Of a stretch of DNA of 64,000 nucleotides, positions 46,189 to 55,404 are shown piece by piece. The DNA is taken from NCBI GenBank assembly GCA_001972305.1, contig BDDD01002104.1, positions 62,001 through 126,000 of the forward strand, given 5' to 3'. The translations under genes were made by a program, and so were the position numbers. The notes under the pieces are model-generated. The model was not told the DNA's origin, searched no databases, and worked only from the letters and a program-made list of their open reading frames with translations. How positions within the stretch are numbered: the stretch's first letter is position 1; every line of letters starts with the position of its first letter. Source of the stretch: Cephalotus follicularis (taxonomy: Eukaryota; Streptophyta; Magnoliopsida; Oxalidales; Cephalotaceae).

Positions 46189-46778
46189 TATATATTATGT
46201 TTGAATGACATGATTGATTGTATGAATATTTGTTGTGATGATTATTTTTTATTATTGTCCTGTTTTTGGCTTGTTTTTCTGTTCTGCATTGAAAAACGTC
46301 GACTCCTTTTCTGGAATTTTTTTATGCTTTGCAAAACAGAGTCGACTCCTTTTCTGGAAAAACTCGTATTTTATGAAAATCACGTCGACTTCTTTTGAAA
46401 AACGTCAATCCCTATGTGTTTTTCTAAAACACGTCGACCTCTTTTTCAAATGCGTCGATTCCTTATGAAACGCACCGTTTTTATAGCCAAATTTTAAAAT
46501 CGCGTCGACTCCTTTTGGAATCACGTCGACGTCTTTTCCTCAGAAACTCGACTTCTCCTTAAAAGTCGACCTTTTGTTTCATTCCTCGCTTTCCCTCTCT
46601 ATTCTGGTTTTTCAAAACTTTTCCAATCACTCAGTTTTTCTTCAAAAATCTTTCTAGTTGATCGTAAATCTTCTCCTATCTCTTCTCTATACTCCAAACA
46701 CCGTTTTTCGTCTGTCTAATCCACTGTTCGTTTCACTCTTTGTGTTTTTCCCCTTGTGCCCATAACCTGTTTGTGGAA
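46189..46778 (+). other. SIRE 3' untranslated stretch with TCGA motifs (copy 3)
   Basis: T-rich, with about nine motifs such as CGTCGACTCCTTTT, AGTCGACTCCTTTT, CGTCGACCTCTTTT and CGTCGACGTCTTTT between 46290 and 46570. The core here is GTCGAC rather than ATCGAT. There is no coding sequence. Confidence 0.78.
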
Positions 46779-48122
46779 ATGTCGAGGACAAAGCGACCTA
46801 CCAAAAAGAAGGCCGCCTCGTCTTCTCAACCCAAGAAATCTGCTAAGAAGCAGAGATTAGAGGTTAGGGAATCATCCTCTGAGTCTTCTCATTCTGATTC
46901 CTCATCAGAACAGCCTGTTCCGATTAGAACCGTAAGTTTTGTTGAAAAACGGGTCATGGGAGGCAGAAACATCGATTTTGATTTCTGTTCCTCCGAATTC
47001 TCTTTTGTTTCATGGTTAGATGACCTACATCTACGTCCCCTTATCCAAATCTGTAACCCTTTTTACATAAAATTGGTTAAAGATTTTTATTCTAACCTAA
47101 AAATGGTTTCGGCTCAAAACGAGGAATTCGCAATCACCTCAGTTGTTAAAGGCCAACGGATATATCTTGATGCTAGGATTCTAGCTTCAATCCTTCACAT
47201 TCCACATAACGATATTTATATCTTCGAACATAAAAAATGGCCGGAGGTTGAGGGTTTTCACCCTAACCAAATTCTCTCGATTTTGTATCCCAATGATCCA
47301 AACATTCATCCAAACATGGCTCTTACAACTAATCGTTTGTCAGTTGATCATCGGCTCCTCCACCACCTCATCGTGCATCAAATTCTACCCACCGGTGGAG
47401 GGTATGCCAAATTGTCTCGGATGCAAGTGTTTATTATGTGGTGCATCCTATCGAAAATCGAGTTTTGTTTCCCTCTCTTAATTCTCAAGACAATGATAAG
47501 AGCATTCTCTCAGAAGAAATCCGTCCTTCCTTACGGATCCATACTAACCCTAATCTTCCTACAATATCATATCCCGCTTGAAGGAGAGATATCAACAAAA
47601 TTGAAAAAGGAAGATACGTACAACAAAAGCACATTAAAAAGAATGGGGTGGAAGAAACAACAAGGAATATGGACATATGTGCCCAAAGAAAATAAAGGAC
47701 CAAGAATTGACATTGAGGAGCAAGAGGACAATCCTCCTTGGGAAGGTCAAGACCAACCAGCCCCTGCTCAAGCACGAACAGCACCTGCTCAAGCTCAAGG
47801 ATCCTCATCCACTGCTGATTTTGATAGGATGATGGAAGTGATGCAATCCCAGTTTGCCTCTATGCAAGCTTCATTTGATGGTCAATTCAAGAAAATCAAG
47901 ACGCAACTCTCTAGTTTGGCGGAGGATCACAAAATACTACAAGATAACTACGACAATGTTGATGATGAAGTTTACTACGACCTAAGGGTCGTTAAGAGAC
48001 GACTTAAACGAATGGAACGCAATCTTGCCAAAGCCAACATTTTCGATCATTGCAGAGACACTTCGGGCGATCAAGGTGATTCATCCTCCGATTCCATTCA
48101 CCCTCCTCCTGCTGAGTCTTGA
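46779..48122 (+). CDS. SIRE accessory ORF (copy 3), uninterrupted
   Basis: 447 codons. I chose the Met at 46779 (MSRTKRPTKKKAASSSQ) because copies 1 and 2 start with MPRTK and MSHTK. Residues 1-28 are strongly basic, like a nuclear localisation signal; about 30-50 are Ser/Glu-rich. A globular part spans about 55-305, with VMGGRNIDFDFC, FYIKLVKDFY, VKGQRIYLDARILASILHIP, HLIVHQILPTGGGYAKL, MWCILSKIEFCFPL and QKKSVLPYGSILTLIF. It resembles, from memory, the putative plant transposon protein domain usually met in gypsy/Athila accessory ORFs. A Gln/Ala-rich linker follows, then a probable coiled coil (about 355-430) ending acidic. I see no signal peptide and no convincing membrane segment, unlike the env-like ORF reported for soybean SIRE1. 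Function unknown. Confidence 0.8.
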   Translation: MSRTKRPTKKKAASSSQPKKSAKKQRLEVRESSSESSHSDSSSEQPVPIRTVSFVEKRVMGGRNIDFDFCSSEFSFVSWLDDLHLRPLIQICNPFYIKLVKDFYSNLKMVSAQNEEFAITSVVKGQRIYLDARILASILHIPHNDIYIFEHKKWPEVEGFHPNQILSILYPNDPNIHPNMALTTNRLSVDHRLLHHLIVHQILPTGGGYAKLSRMQVFIMWCILSKIEFCFPLLILKTMIRAFSQKKSVLPYGSILTLIFLQYHIPLEGEISTKLKKEDTYNKSTLKRMGWKKQQGIWTYVPKENKGPRIDIEEQEDNPPWEGQDQPAPAQARTAPAQAQGSSSTADFDRMMEVMQSQFASMQASFDGQFKKIKTQLSSLAEDHKILQDNYDNVDDEVYYDLRVVKRRLKRMERNLAKANIFDHCRDTSGDQGDSSSDSIHPPPAES

Positions 48123-48752
48123 TGTTGTTTGTTTTGCTGATTTGCTGTTTTTGATGTTGTTATGAACCCTTGAGTTCATTTTCTTATGAACAAGTTTGAA
48201 TTTAATGATATTAATGAAATGTTTATGTAATTATGTTTATGATTGTGTTTTATGAATTGTGTTTACAATTATGTGAATGATCTTCTGATATAATTGCATT
48301 AAATGATTATGCCTTCTCATTTGTTTTTAATTTTTTTTTTCATTACCGATATTATAAGCCTTTATGAGTTTTGCCTTATTCATTTTTTAACCCCTGCTGT
48401 TATTTAGGGGGAGCTGATATTTTTCTGCCTTTGTAGGATCTTTTTGATGATATACAAAAAAGGGGGAGAATGGTATAAATGTTAAATGGATCAAAGGAAT
48501 TTCTGTTAGAATTCATGTTTGTGGAGAAAAATGCAAATTTATGCATTATGGGGAGAATTGCATTGCAAATGGGGAGATATGTTACTTATGCTTTTTAAGA
48601 AATAAGCTCAACTCTTTGCTTCTGCTTTGTTATGTTTATTACTGATATTGCAAACTATTTCTTTTGACATTCACTTAAATTTCCTTCAATTAGTATTAAT
48701 TACAATCTATGCCTTTTGAGCAAATTTTTGTCATCATCAAAAAGGGGGAGAT
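48123..48752 (+). other. SIRE region between accessory ORF and 3' LTR (copy 3)
   Basis: AT-rich and non-coding, with repeated purine blocks: TTAGGGGGAGCTG near 48404, AAAAAAGGGGGAGAATGG near 48458, and the polypurine tract AAAAAGGGGGAGA at about 48739-48751. Several purine tracts before the LTR are a constant feature of the three copies. Confidence 0.78.
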
Positions 48753-49697
48753 TGTTGACGATTAAGTCTCAATCCTTGTTTTGAAGATAACATATTTGCA
48801 TTTAACTAATTTACTTGATGTTCAAGGAATTACAAGTTGAATATCAAAGCCTAAAACCTATCTGCAGAAAAAGAAGTCGACTCCTTCCAAATAGCATCGA
48901 CGTCTTTAGTGCAGGATTAACTACAAAGAAGACATCGTCCTCCCAGTAATGGCATCGACGTCCGTACCAAAAGACGTCGACTACTTCCAAAAGACGTCGA
49001 CTACTTTCAAGATGACATCGACTACTTCAGTGATAACATCGACGTTTTCAGTATTTTTCCAAACCAGAAGTTACTGTATGAAATTGCACTCAAAGACATC
49101 GATCCTTAAACAAAAGACATCGACGTCCAAGTAAAAGACATCAACGCCTTGAAAAAGAGATCGACGCCATTTTTCAGCATTCCCAGAAAAAGCATCGACT
49201 CCAAGGGAAGAGATCGATGTGATGTTCAAAGCTTCAAGACCTGGTGTTTTCCCAGAAAAGACATCGACGTCTTTAAAAAGAAGTCGACGCCTTTTCAAGT
49301 GAACAAGACCCGGGAAACCTGGAACGGCTAGTTCGACCACTTCTAACGGCTACCAACTAAAAGACATCGACGCCTTTCTCAAAGAAGTCGACGTCTTTAT
49401 ACCAGCAGAGATAAATTTCAATAATTGCAACTCACATTATTAAATCAAAAGCTTCCACAAATTAAGCAACGGCTATAAATCTTTTCTGGCTATAAAAGGA
49501 AGCATGAAACCTCAGAAGAAACATAAAAAAGAACTACAACAATTCAGAATTATCTACATCAATCACACAACATCAAGAGAAANNNGGAGAAGTTTTTCTT
49601 TCCTTGTCTCTTTATATTTAAAGTTTTTAAATTTCCGCATTTACTTCAATATTCAATTCACCCCCCCTCTTGTATATTGCAAGAGTGTTTTATTTCA
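48753..49697 (+). repeat. SIRE 3' LTR (copy 3)
   Basis: 945 bp, TGTTGACG to TTTCA. It carries about 18 TCGA-type motifs at 48870-49400 (AAGTCGACTCC, GACATCGACGTC, GACGTCGACTA). A TATA-like GGCTATAAAAGGAAG sits near 49489-49503. Three Ns lie at 49583-49585. It is followed by Athila-like gag. Confidence 0.88.
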
Positions 49698-50899
49698 CCA
49701 AGTAAAGGGTACGTTATAGAAGGAGCAATTGCTAAAGAGGCACAGTTAGACAGTCTCGTGACTAGACTTGAATCACTTATTAGGGGTTCCTCACAAGTAA
49801 ATCAAATCGAGCAAAGCACCCCTATGTGTTCTTGGTGCCAGTCCCCAAACCATGTTTTTGAAGAATGCCAAATCTATATTGACAGCCAATATACTCCTGA
49901 GAATGTATCTGCTATGAACCAATAAAACCCGTATAGTAACACTTACAATCCGGGTTGGCAAAATCATCCAAACTTCTCATGGAGTCAAGGGAAAAACATG
50001 CAAGGACAATAAAATTTTTCGGGGCAGCCTTCTAGCGTTGGTACCCCACATCCACACTTTTAGGGACAACCTTAGAGCTTCCATATCAAGTCTGCCCCAC
50101 AACAGACATTTCCAAGGTTCTCCCAAAATTCAAACACTAATCGACCATCCTTCCCACCACAAAATCAATTCTCAAATCAACAAACATCTGGATTGCCAAA
50201 CCAAAGGGAGGATCTGTCTAGGATTTCGACGTTAGAAAAGAGTATGGAACTTCTTATGAGCACTGTGATGACTAGTCAGCATAACATGGAAAAACAAATT
50301 TCACAACTAGCATCCGCTCTGCATGAAAGAGAAAAAGGAAAAATGCCCTCACATCCTGACCCGAATCCTAGGACTGCCTTAAACCATTCCGCTCAAATCC
50401 AACAATCTGTTAATCCACAAAATTTAGCTTCCTCCACGGGTCCATCAAAACAAGTTTTTGCCCTAAGGAGTGGAAATGAATACCATCCAGCGGATCAAAC
50501 GGAGAATGTGAGCGAGCAAATGGAGGAATCATTGGCGCAAGAAAATTTTCAAGAACCATTGCCTGACCCATCCGTGCAACCAATGCAATTGAATGCGCAC
50601 GAAGAATTAAGGAAGGATGAAGAGGACGAAAAGAAGAAACGACCGGTCGAGGAGCCAAAACATTCATTTGACCCACTAGCTCCCTTTCCAAAAAGATTAC
50701 AAAGCAAGAAAGCCCCAACAATGGAGAAAATCATTGAAACATTTAAGCAAGTTCAAATCAATATCCCATTGCTTGAAGCCATTGAACAGGTGCCCTCATA
50801 CGCAAAGGTCCTTAAAGACTTATGCACGAAAAAGAGGATCCTTCAGACCCCGAAAAAGGCTTTCTTGGCAGCCAACATTAGTGCATTGTTTTCGTAACC
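49698..50899 (+). pseudogene. Athila-like gag, C-terminal part with zinc knuckle
   Basis: SKGYVIEGAIAKEAQLDSL, then the zinc knuckle CSWCQSPNHVFEEC (C-x2-C-x4-H-x4-C) near 49829-49870, and NPYSNTYNPGWQNHPNFSWS near 49930-49985, a signature of Athila-type gag. A coiled-coil-like stretch (STLEKSMELLMSTVMTSQHN near 50220-50280) and a charged region with KKKRPVEEPKHSFDPLAPFP follow, then FKQVQINIPLLEAIEQVPSYAKVLKDLCTKKR near 50740-50835 (blocks), the lead-in to protease. It is a fossil with a few breaks. Confidence 0.88.
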
Positions 50900-51763
50900 C
50901 ACGATACGAAAGTATAAAGATCCTGGCTGCCCGACAATCGCTTGTGTTATTGGAAACACGAAAATTGAGCATGCCTTGCTCGATTTAGGAGCGAGTGTGA
51001 ACTTGTTGCCATCATCGGTCTATGAGAGGCTTGGATTAGGAGAGTTAAGACCTACCACGATGACATTGCAATTAGCGGTTAGGTATGTGAAGGTACCGCG
51101 AGGAAAAATCGAGGATGTGTTGATAATGGTGGGAGAGTTTTTCTTTCCTGTTGACTTCGTCGTCTTAGACACCCAGCCTGTTGCAAACTTAAATGATCAA
51201 ATTCCCGTTATCCTTGGTAGACCTTTTCTCGCTACAAGCAATGCGTTAATCAATTGTCGAAACAGTCTGATGAGATTAAGCTTCGGAAATACGTAAGTGG
51301 ATTTTAATGTTTTCCGATTGGGTAAGCATGCCGGTGATTTCGATGAATTGAATGCAATCCATACCTTTCCCGATTATATTGAGACACAATTCGACATTGA
51401 CTTTGATGGAAATTTCGATGATTGCATACGGGATTTAGAGGATGGCGATGGAGGTGATTTCGTTGATATGTTTAGTATGCAGCCAGTAGAGCCAGTGGGC
51501 CCCTTATCCATATCCTTGCCTAAACCATCAATTGAGGAGCCTCCGAAACTCAAACTTAAAGAACTGCCCTCTACATTGAAATACTCGTTTCTAGGTGAAA
51601 ACCAAACTCTTCCTGTTATTATTTCATCTGATCTTACTCCCAGTCAGGAAGAGGAGGTTATTGACCTACTCAAAGAAAACAAAGAGGCAATTGGTTGGAC
51701 GATGGCTGACATCAAAGGAATTAGCCCTTCGATTTGCGAGCATCGCATAAATCTCATAGAAGG
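50900..51763 (+). pseudogene. Athila-like protease and pre-RT region
   Basis: The aspartic protease motif LLDLGASVNLLPSSVYERL lies near 50970-51035, and VPVILGRPFLATSNALI near 51200-51250 is the second protease block. The linker and RT lead-in follow (LPSTLKYSFLGENQTLPVII, EEEVIDLLKENKEAIGWTM, ISPSICEHRINLIEG near 51720-51763). The chromovirus inserts at 51764, and RT continues at 59526. It is a fossil. Confidence 0.88.
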
Positions 51764-52525
51764 TGTGACGCCCCGTCACATTTATGAGGCTAATTTGCAA
51801 AACACGTGAGCGGGCAAAACACGCGAGTAGAATATTAGTATTATTAATATTATATGTAAAATTAAAAAAAAATAAAAATAAAAATAAAAAACAGAGGCTG
51901 GCGCGTCTAGAAGGCGCTAGACGCGCCAGGCAATTAAAAGGAAATGAGGGGGCTCGGTCGCATAGCGCCCGAGAATGAGAGAGAACAGAGACGAGAGAAA
52001 GAGAGATAGCGCGAGAGAGAGGGAGAGACCGGGAGAGAACCGTCGGGCGAGGCGCTGGAGGCAGGGGAAGACGGCGGACGATGCCACCACCGCTGCCAGG
52101 TATCCCTCTCTTCCTCATTTCTCTTTCTTCTCTTTTATTTTTCTCCTCTTTCGCGCCAAACGGCCACTGCCATTGCTCCTCCGCCACTTTGGCGTCGCGA
52201 ATATCTATTTTGTTATATTGCTATTGCTATATTCATTCTAGCTTTGTATTGTCATATTGGAGTTGTGTTGTTAGCTATGTGCTCTTTTGTGGTTCTATCA
52301 TGAGATGGCTATTGAGGGCCGGATTTGTTTATTTGGATTGGTTCCCTTATTGTATACTTGAGCACTGTTGGTTGATTTCCATGACTTGTTGATAGCTTCT
52401 ATTGTTTGATTCGATCATGTAATATGACTCGATATCTTTCGTTTATTCACGAAAGGAAGTTGCCATGTGTAACGTCATATCCGTTCTCAGTAGGATATCG
52501 GTTGTTGTAGGGAACGGGTGTGACA
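51764..52525 (+). repeat. Family C left LTR (short form)
   Basis: Starts TGTGACGCCCCG and ends GGTGTGACA. It carries a GC-rich hairpin at 51898-51929 (13-bp arms CTGGCGCGTCTAG) and a second at 51953-51973. It shares its start, middle and end blocks with the right LTR, which is more than five times longer. Confidence 0.9.
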
Positions 52526-52528
52526 TTT

Positions 52529-52540
52529 TGGTATCAGAGC
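52529..52540 (+). other. Primer-binding site, initiator-Met tRNA type
   Basis: TGGTATCAGAGC three bases after the left LTR. Confidence 0.93.
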
Positions 52541-55404
52541 TTTTGGTTTTAGATTCTCTAGACTTTTAAAGTGAAATGTTTTCAAAAGGTTTTTAAACTC
52601 TTGCATATCATGCATTGCATGTCATGTGTTCGGTAGCATGCCCCGTGGTCGGTAAGATGGTTCCGTTGTGGATATAAATAGTAAGATGTTTTATGGTTAC
52701 TAGATAGACGTTTGATGTAGAATTAGAGTAAGATATAAGAATTTTGAAACCGGAGATATTCTTGGATACCATCTTTTGTTTGGCTAGCGGCCGAGTTAGC
52801 CGCGAGGACGTTATCTCCTATATATCCCTTTATAAATCGATATGTTTGAGTCAGAGTTCTAGCGGGCTATAGCCTAGTTACTCGAGACTTTGTAAGCTAT
52901 TAAGGCACGATGTACGCGACAGAACACCTTAAATGCATTAGATGAACTACTCTATGGTCCTTGCATATGTCCAGGGCAGTATCATAGTGGCAGATTGTTG
53001 AGAATGACGGATTGTCAGAAGAGGTTCAGGTAACCAGTATAGTACATTTATGCTTGAGTACTTAGTTGAACCGTTAGTAGGAGTACAGTGAAGGATTTAA
53101 CCTATAAGGGCTATATCTAGATGACCTCATCTATTGTGGATGAATGTCGGCCCTACGCATATCTTCATAGACAGAGATTCGAACCTCGAGTAGAGCTCGA
53201 TGGAGACGATTAAGGACTACGATTACGCTGACGAATTCCTCAGCGCAATACAAACACGATTACAAATGCTTTGAGTAAGAAGTTTTCTACTTCCCTTGCT
53301 TATCTTTGGATGAGTTTTCCGATCATTGCACGTGAACTTGTTAGTCTCATGCATGAGAGCTCTATCGTCTACTCTTCGGGAGAGACCAATATTACAGGAC
53401 CGGATCAGTGATGCTCGGTGATAGAATGGTAATCGCACTGACTACTCGCTTTGAAATGACGGAACGCTAATGTATGAGGACAGGTTATGTCTGTCGCTTA
53501 ATGAAGTCGTTAAACGTAATTCCTTGTGAGGCCATGGTTTATCTTATACGATACAACCTAATAGTACCAAGTGTGTCGTTGCTGGAGGGAGCACTTCTGG
53601 TAGAACAGCGTGAAGAAGAATACCGCAGTTCTGATAATGAGATGTTCAACATACCAGCAACTCAATGTGAAGTAACAATGAAACTTCAAGTTATTGCAGC
53701 TGCTTTATATTCTCAAGCGGAAGTGTGCGCTATGATTTCCGTGTCCTTGTGCTAGCGATGGAATTATCGTGCACCTGGTTTTTGCGTGTGCATCTTGATG
53801 TGCGCTCGTGTGCGTTTTCGGCAGATGATGCCTTCGCTGTCCACATTAAGAGTTTGTTCACATGCTATTATGTGCACTCCTTGATGTTTGCGACGGTTGT
53901 GCGTGTATAATGTAGTGCTTGTACGAGGCTTGTCTACGTGTTTATGTGCACGTTCTTCCATGTGTGATTGCGTGTTATACATATGATGAAATGAGTATGT
54001 GCAACCTGCCTTCATGGTGCCTTGAGCCTGTGCATTTTGTACACGATGCTTCGATCGTCAGCCTTGATTATCCGCACCAGGAGTTTTTACTCATTCTTAT
54101 ATCACGCCTATCGATGCTAGCACTGTTTCTCTTGATGTTTCTGTATATTCGACGTTGACTATTCATCGTCTTGATTTGTGGTTCGTTTAGACAATTTCTT
54201 GCTTGTGTACGTAGGGGCGCTTGAGTAGTATTTTGGTTGCGTGGCTTGGCTGACCCCATGTTGATTCATCGATAGATCAATACGCATGTCTCTTCAGCTT
54301 TCTCTTCGGACATCCTTGCTATTGGTGGATTGCGTTGAGATCTTGTGCTACATACCTATGAAACGGGATCCTAATGTCCCTCGAGAGATTTTGGCTCGAT
54401 GCCTTTTAGGTGTTGGTTGACCATGTAATAGTTGTGTGTTCCAAGTATACGCTGTTCATTCGACGTTGTGGGCTACTAGTCCTTTTCCGTGCAGTTGGAT
54501 ACGGAATATAAAATGGACATAGGACTTCGTTCCTTATTCGCTGTCCAAGTGTTTGTCGCTTCGACACGTACGATGTTCGTATGCCTCGTTGACCCCACGA
54601 ACGTGCCTGTTGGCTTGAATGCATGGCTTATATGGATTTTGACGTTATTCGGGAGTAAGTTGTGATGAACTTCATATATGATCGACACGGACACAGCTAA
54701 GGTGCGATGCGATATATGTCATGCTAGAGTGACCTTTTCAAATGACACACTTCTGTCGATTTGGCCCATGTACGATCTAAACCGTTTGGGGGTGCGATCA
54801 CACCAGCACTAATGCACCGGATTCCATCAGAACTCCGAACTTAAGCGTGCTTGGACGAGAATAGTTCTAAGATGGGTTTGTCCTATGACTTTCATAGACA
54901 CAGGCTAGTGGCATGACACCTTCATGAATGTTATACGGTTGGCAACACGAGATACCTCATGTTGGGATAATATCAGTGAGAGTAATGGGTGAAGAGCCTA
55001 TTAATATCTTATTATAGGCTGAGGAGTTTGTAAATAGATGTTGCGTGACCGTGAAGTTTCAGCTGAATGAAAAAGTGTTCCTACGAGCATCACACTACAA
55101 GAGTAAATAAGTTAGGAAGCTACGAAAGGCCCAGTTCCAACATCATTGAATCATTCGACACCAAGCTAGGTATTGGTGTATTTGTCTACCAATTCAACTT
55201 ATCTATAAAACTAGAATGTATCCATGATAGTTTCCATGTATCGATGTTGAGAGAGTACCAGTACAGATCTATGACATACGAGATCAGTTCTTTTAGAGAG
55301 ATACTTCTTGGGGGAGTATGGATGAAATGAGCAGATAGTACTCAATTTTCTTACCAAGTGATGCGAGTAAATTTCGAGGACGAAATTTCTTAAGGGGGGG
55401 AGAT
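52541..55404 (+). pseudogene. Family C interior with faint gypsy pol traces
   Basis: No long ORF. Traces: near 53196-53290 a block like the RNase H end (KDYDY followed by an ADALS-like stretch), and at 55067-55270 a block like the integrase C-terminus (KVFLR-like start, then IGPFE-like and FHVSMLREY). AAATTTCGAGGACGAAATTT before the polypurine tract is the usual gypsy pol end. About 53300-54780 shows nothing I can name. It is heavily decayed, with many breaks. Confidence 0.6.
54790..54877 (+). rRNA. 5S rRNA fragment (3' end missing)
   Basis: Begins GGGTGCGATCACACCAGCAC, the 5' end of plant 5S rRNA, and runs through CTAATGCACCGG, CATCAGAACTCCGAA, box A TTAAGCGTGCTTGG and ends at GATGGGT, where box C would start. 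About 88 of the usual roughly 120 nt are present, with a handful of differences from the plant 5S sequence as I recall it. It is inside a gypsy interior and has no complete Pol III promoter. It is not derived from the Cassandra LTRs here, because those lack the 5' 40 nt. Confidence 0.9.

Larger units (their letters stand above)
45508..49697 (+). mobile_element. SIRE-type copia, 3' portion (copy 3)
   Basis: It begins inside RNase H at about 45508 (KLYRSMIGSLLYLTASRPDIL), continues to the pol end at 46188, an untranslated motif stretch, an uninterrupted accessory ORF (46779-48122), purine tracts, polypurine tract AAAAAGGGGGAGA and the 3' LTR (48753-49697). It lies inside the Athila-like gag. 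The left joint has only short shared sequence and no TSD. No 5' LTR is present. Pol is a fossil with about one break; the accessory ORF is open. Confidence 0.9.

Noticed and set aside
51666-52187. 173-codon minus ORF spanning the Athila-chromovirus joint
   Set aside because: It crosses an insertion boundary and reads LTR sequence backwards.
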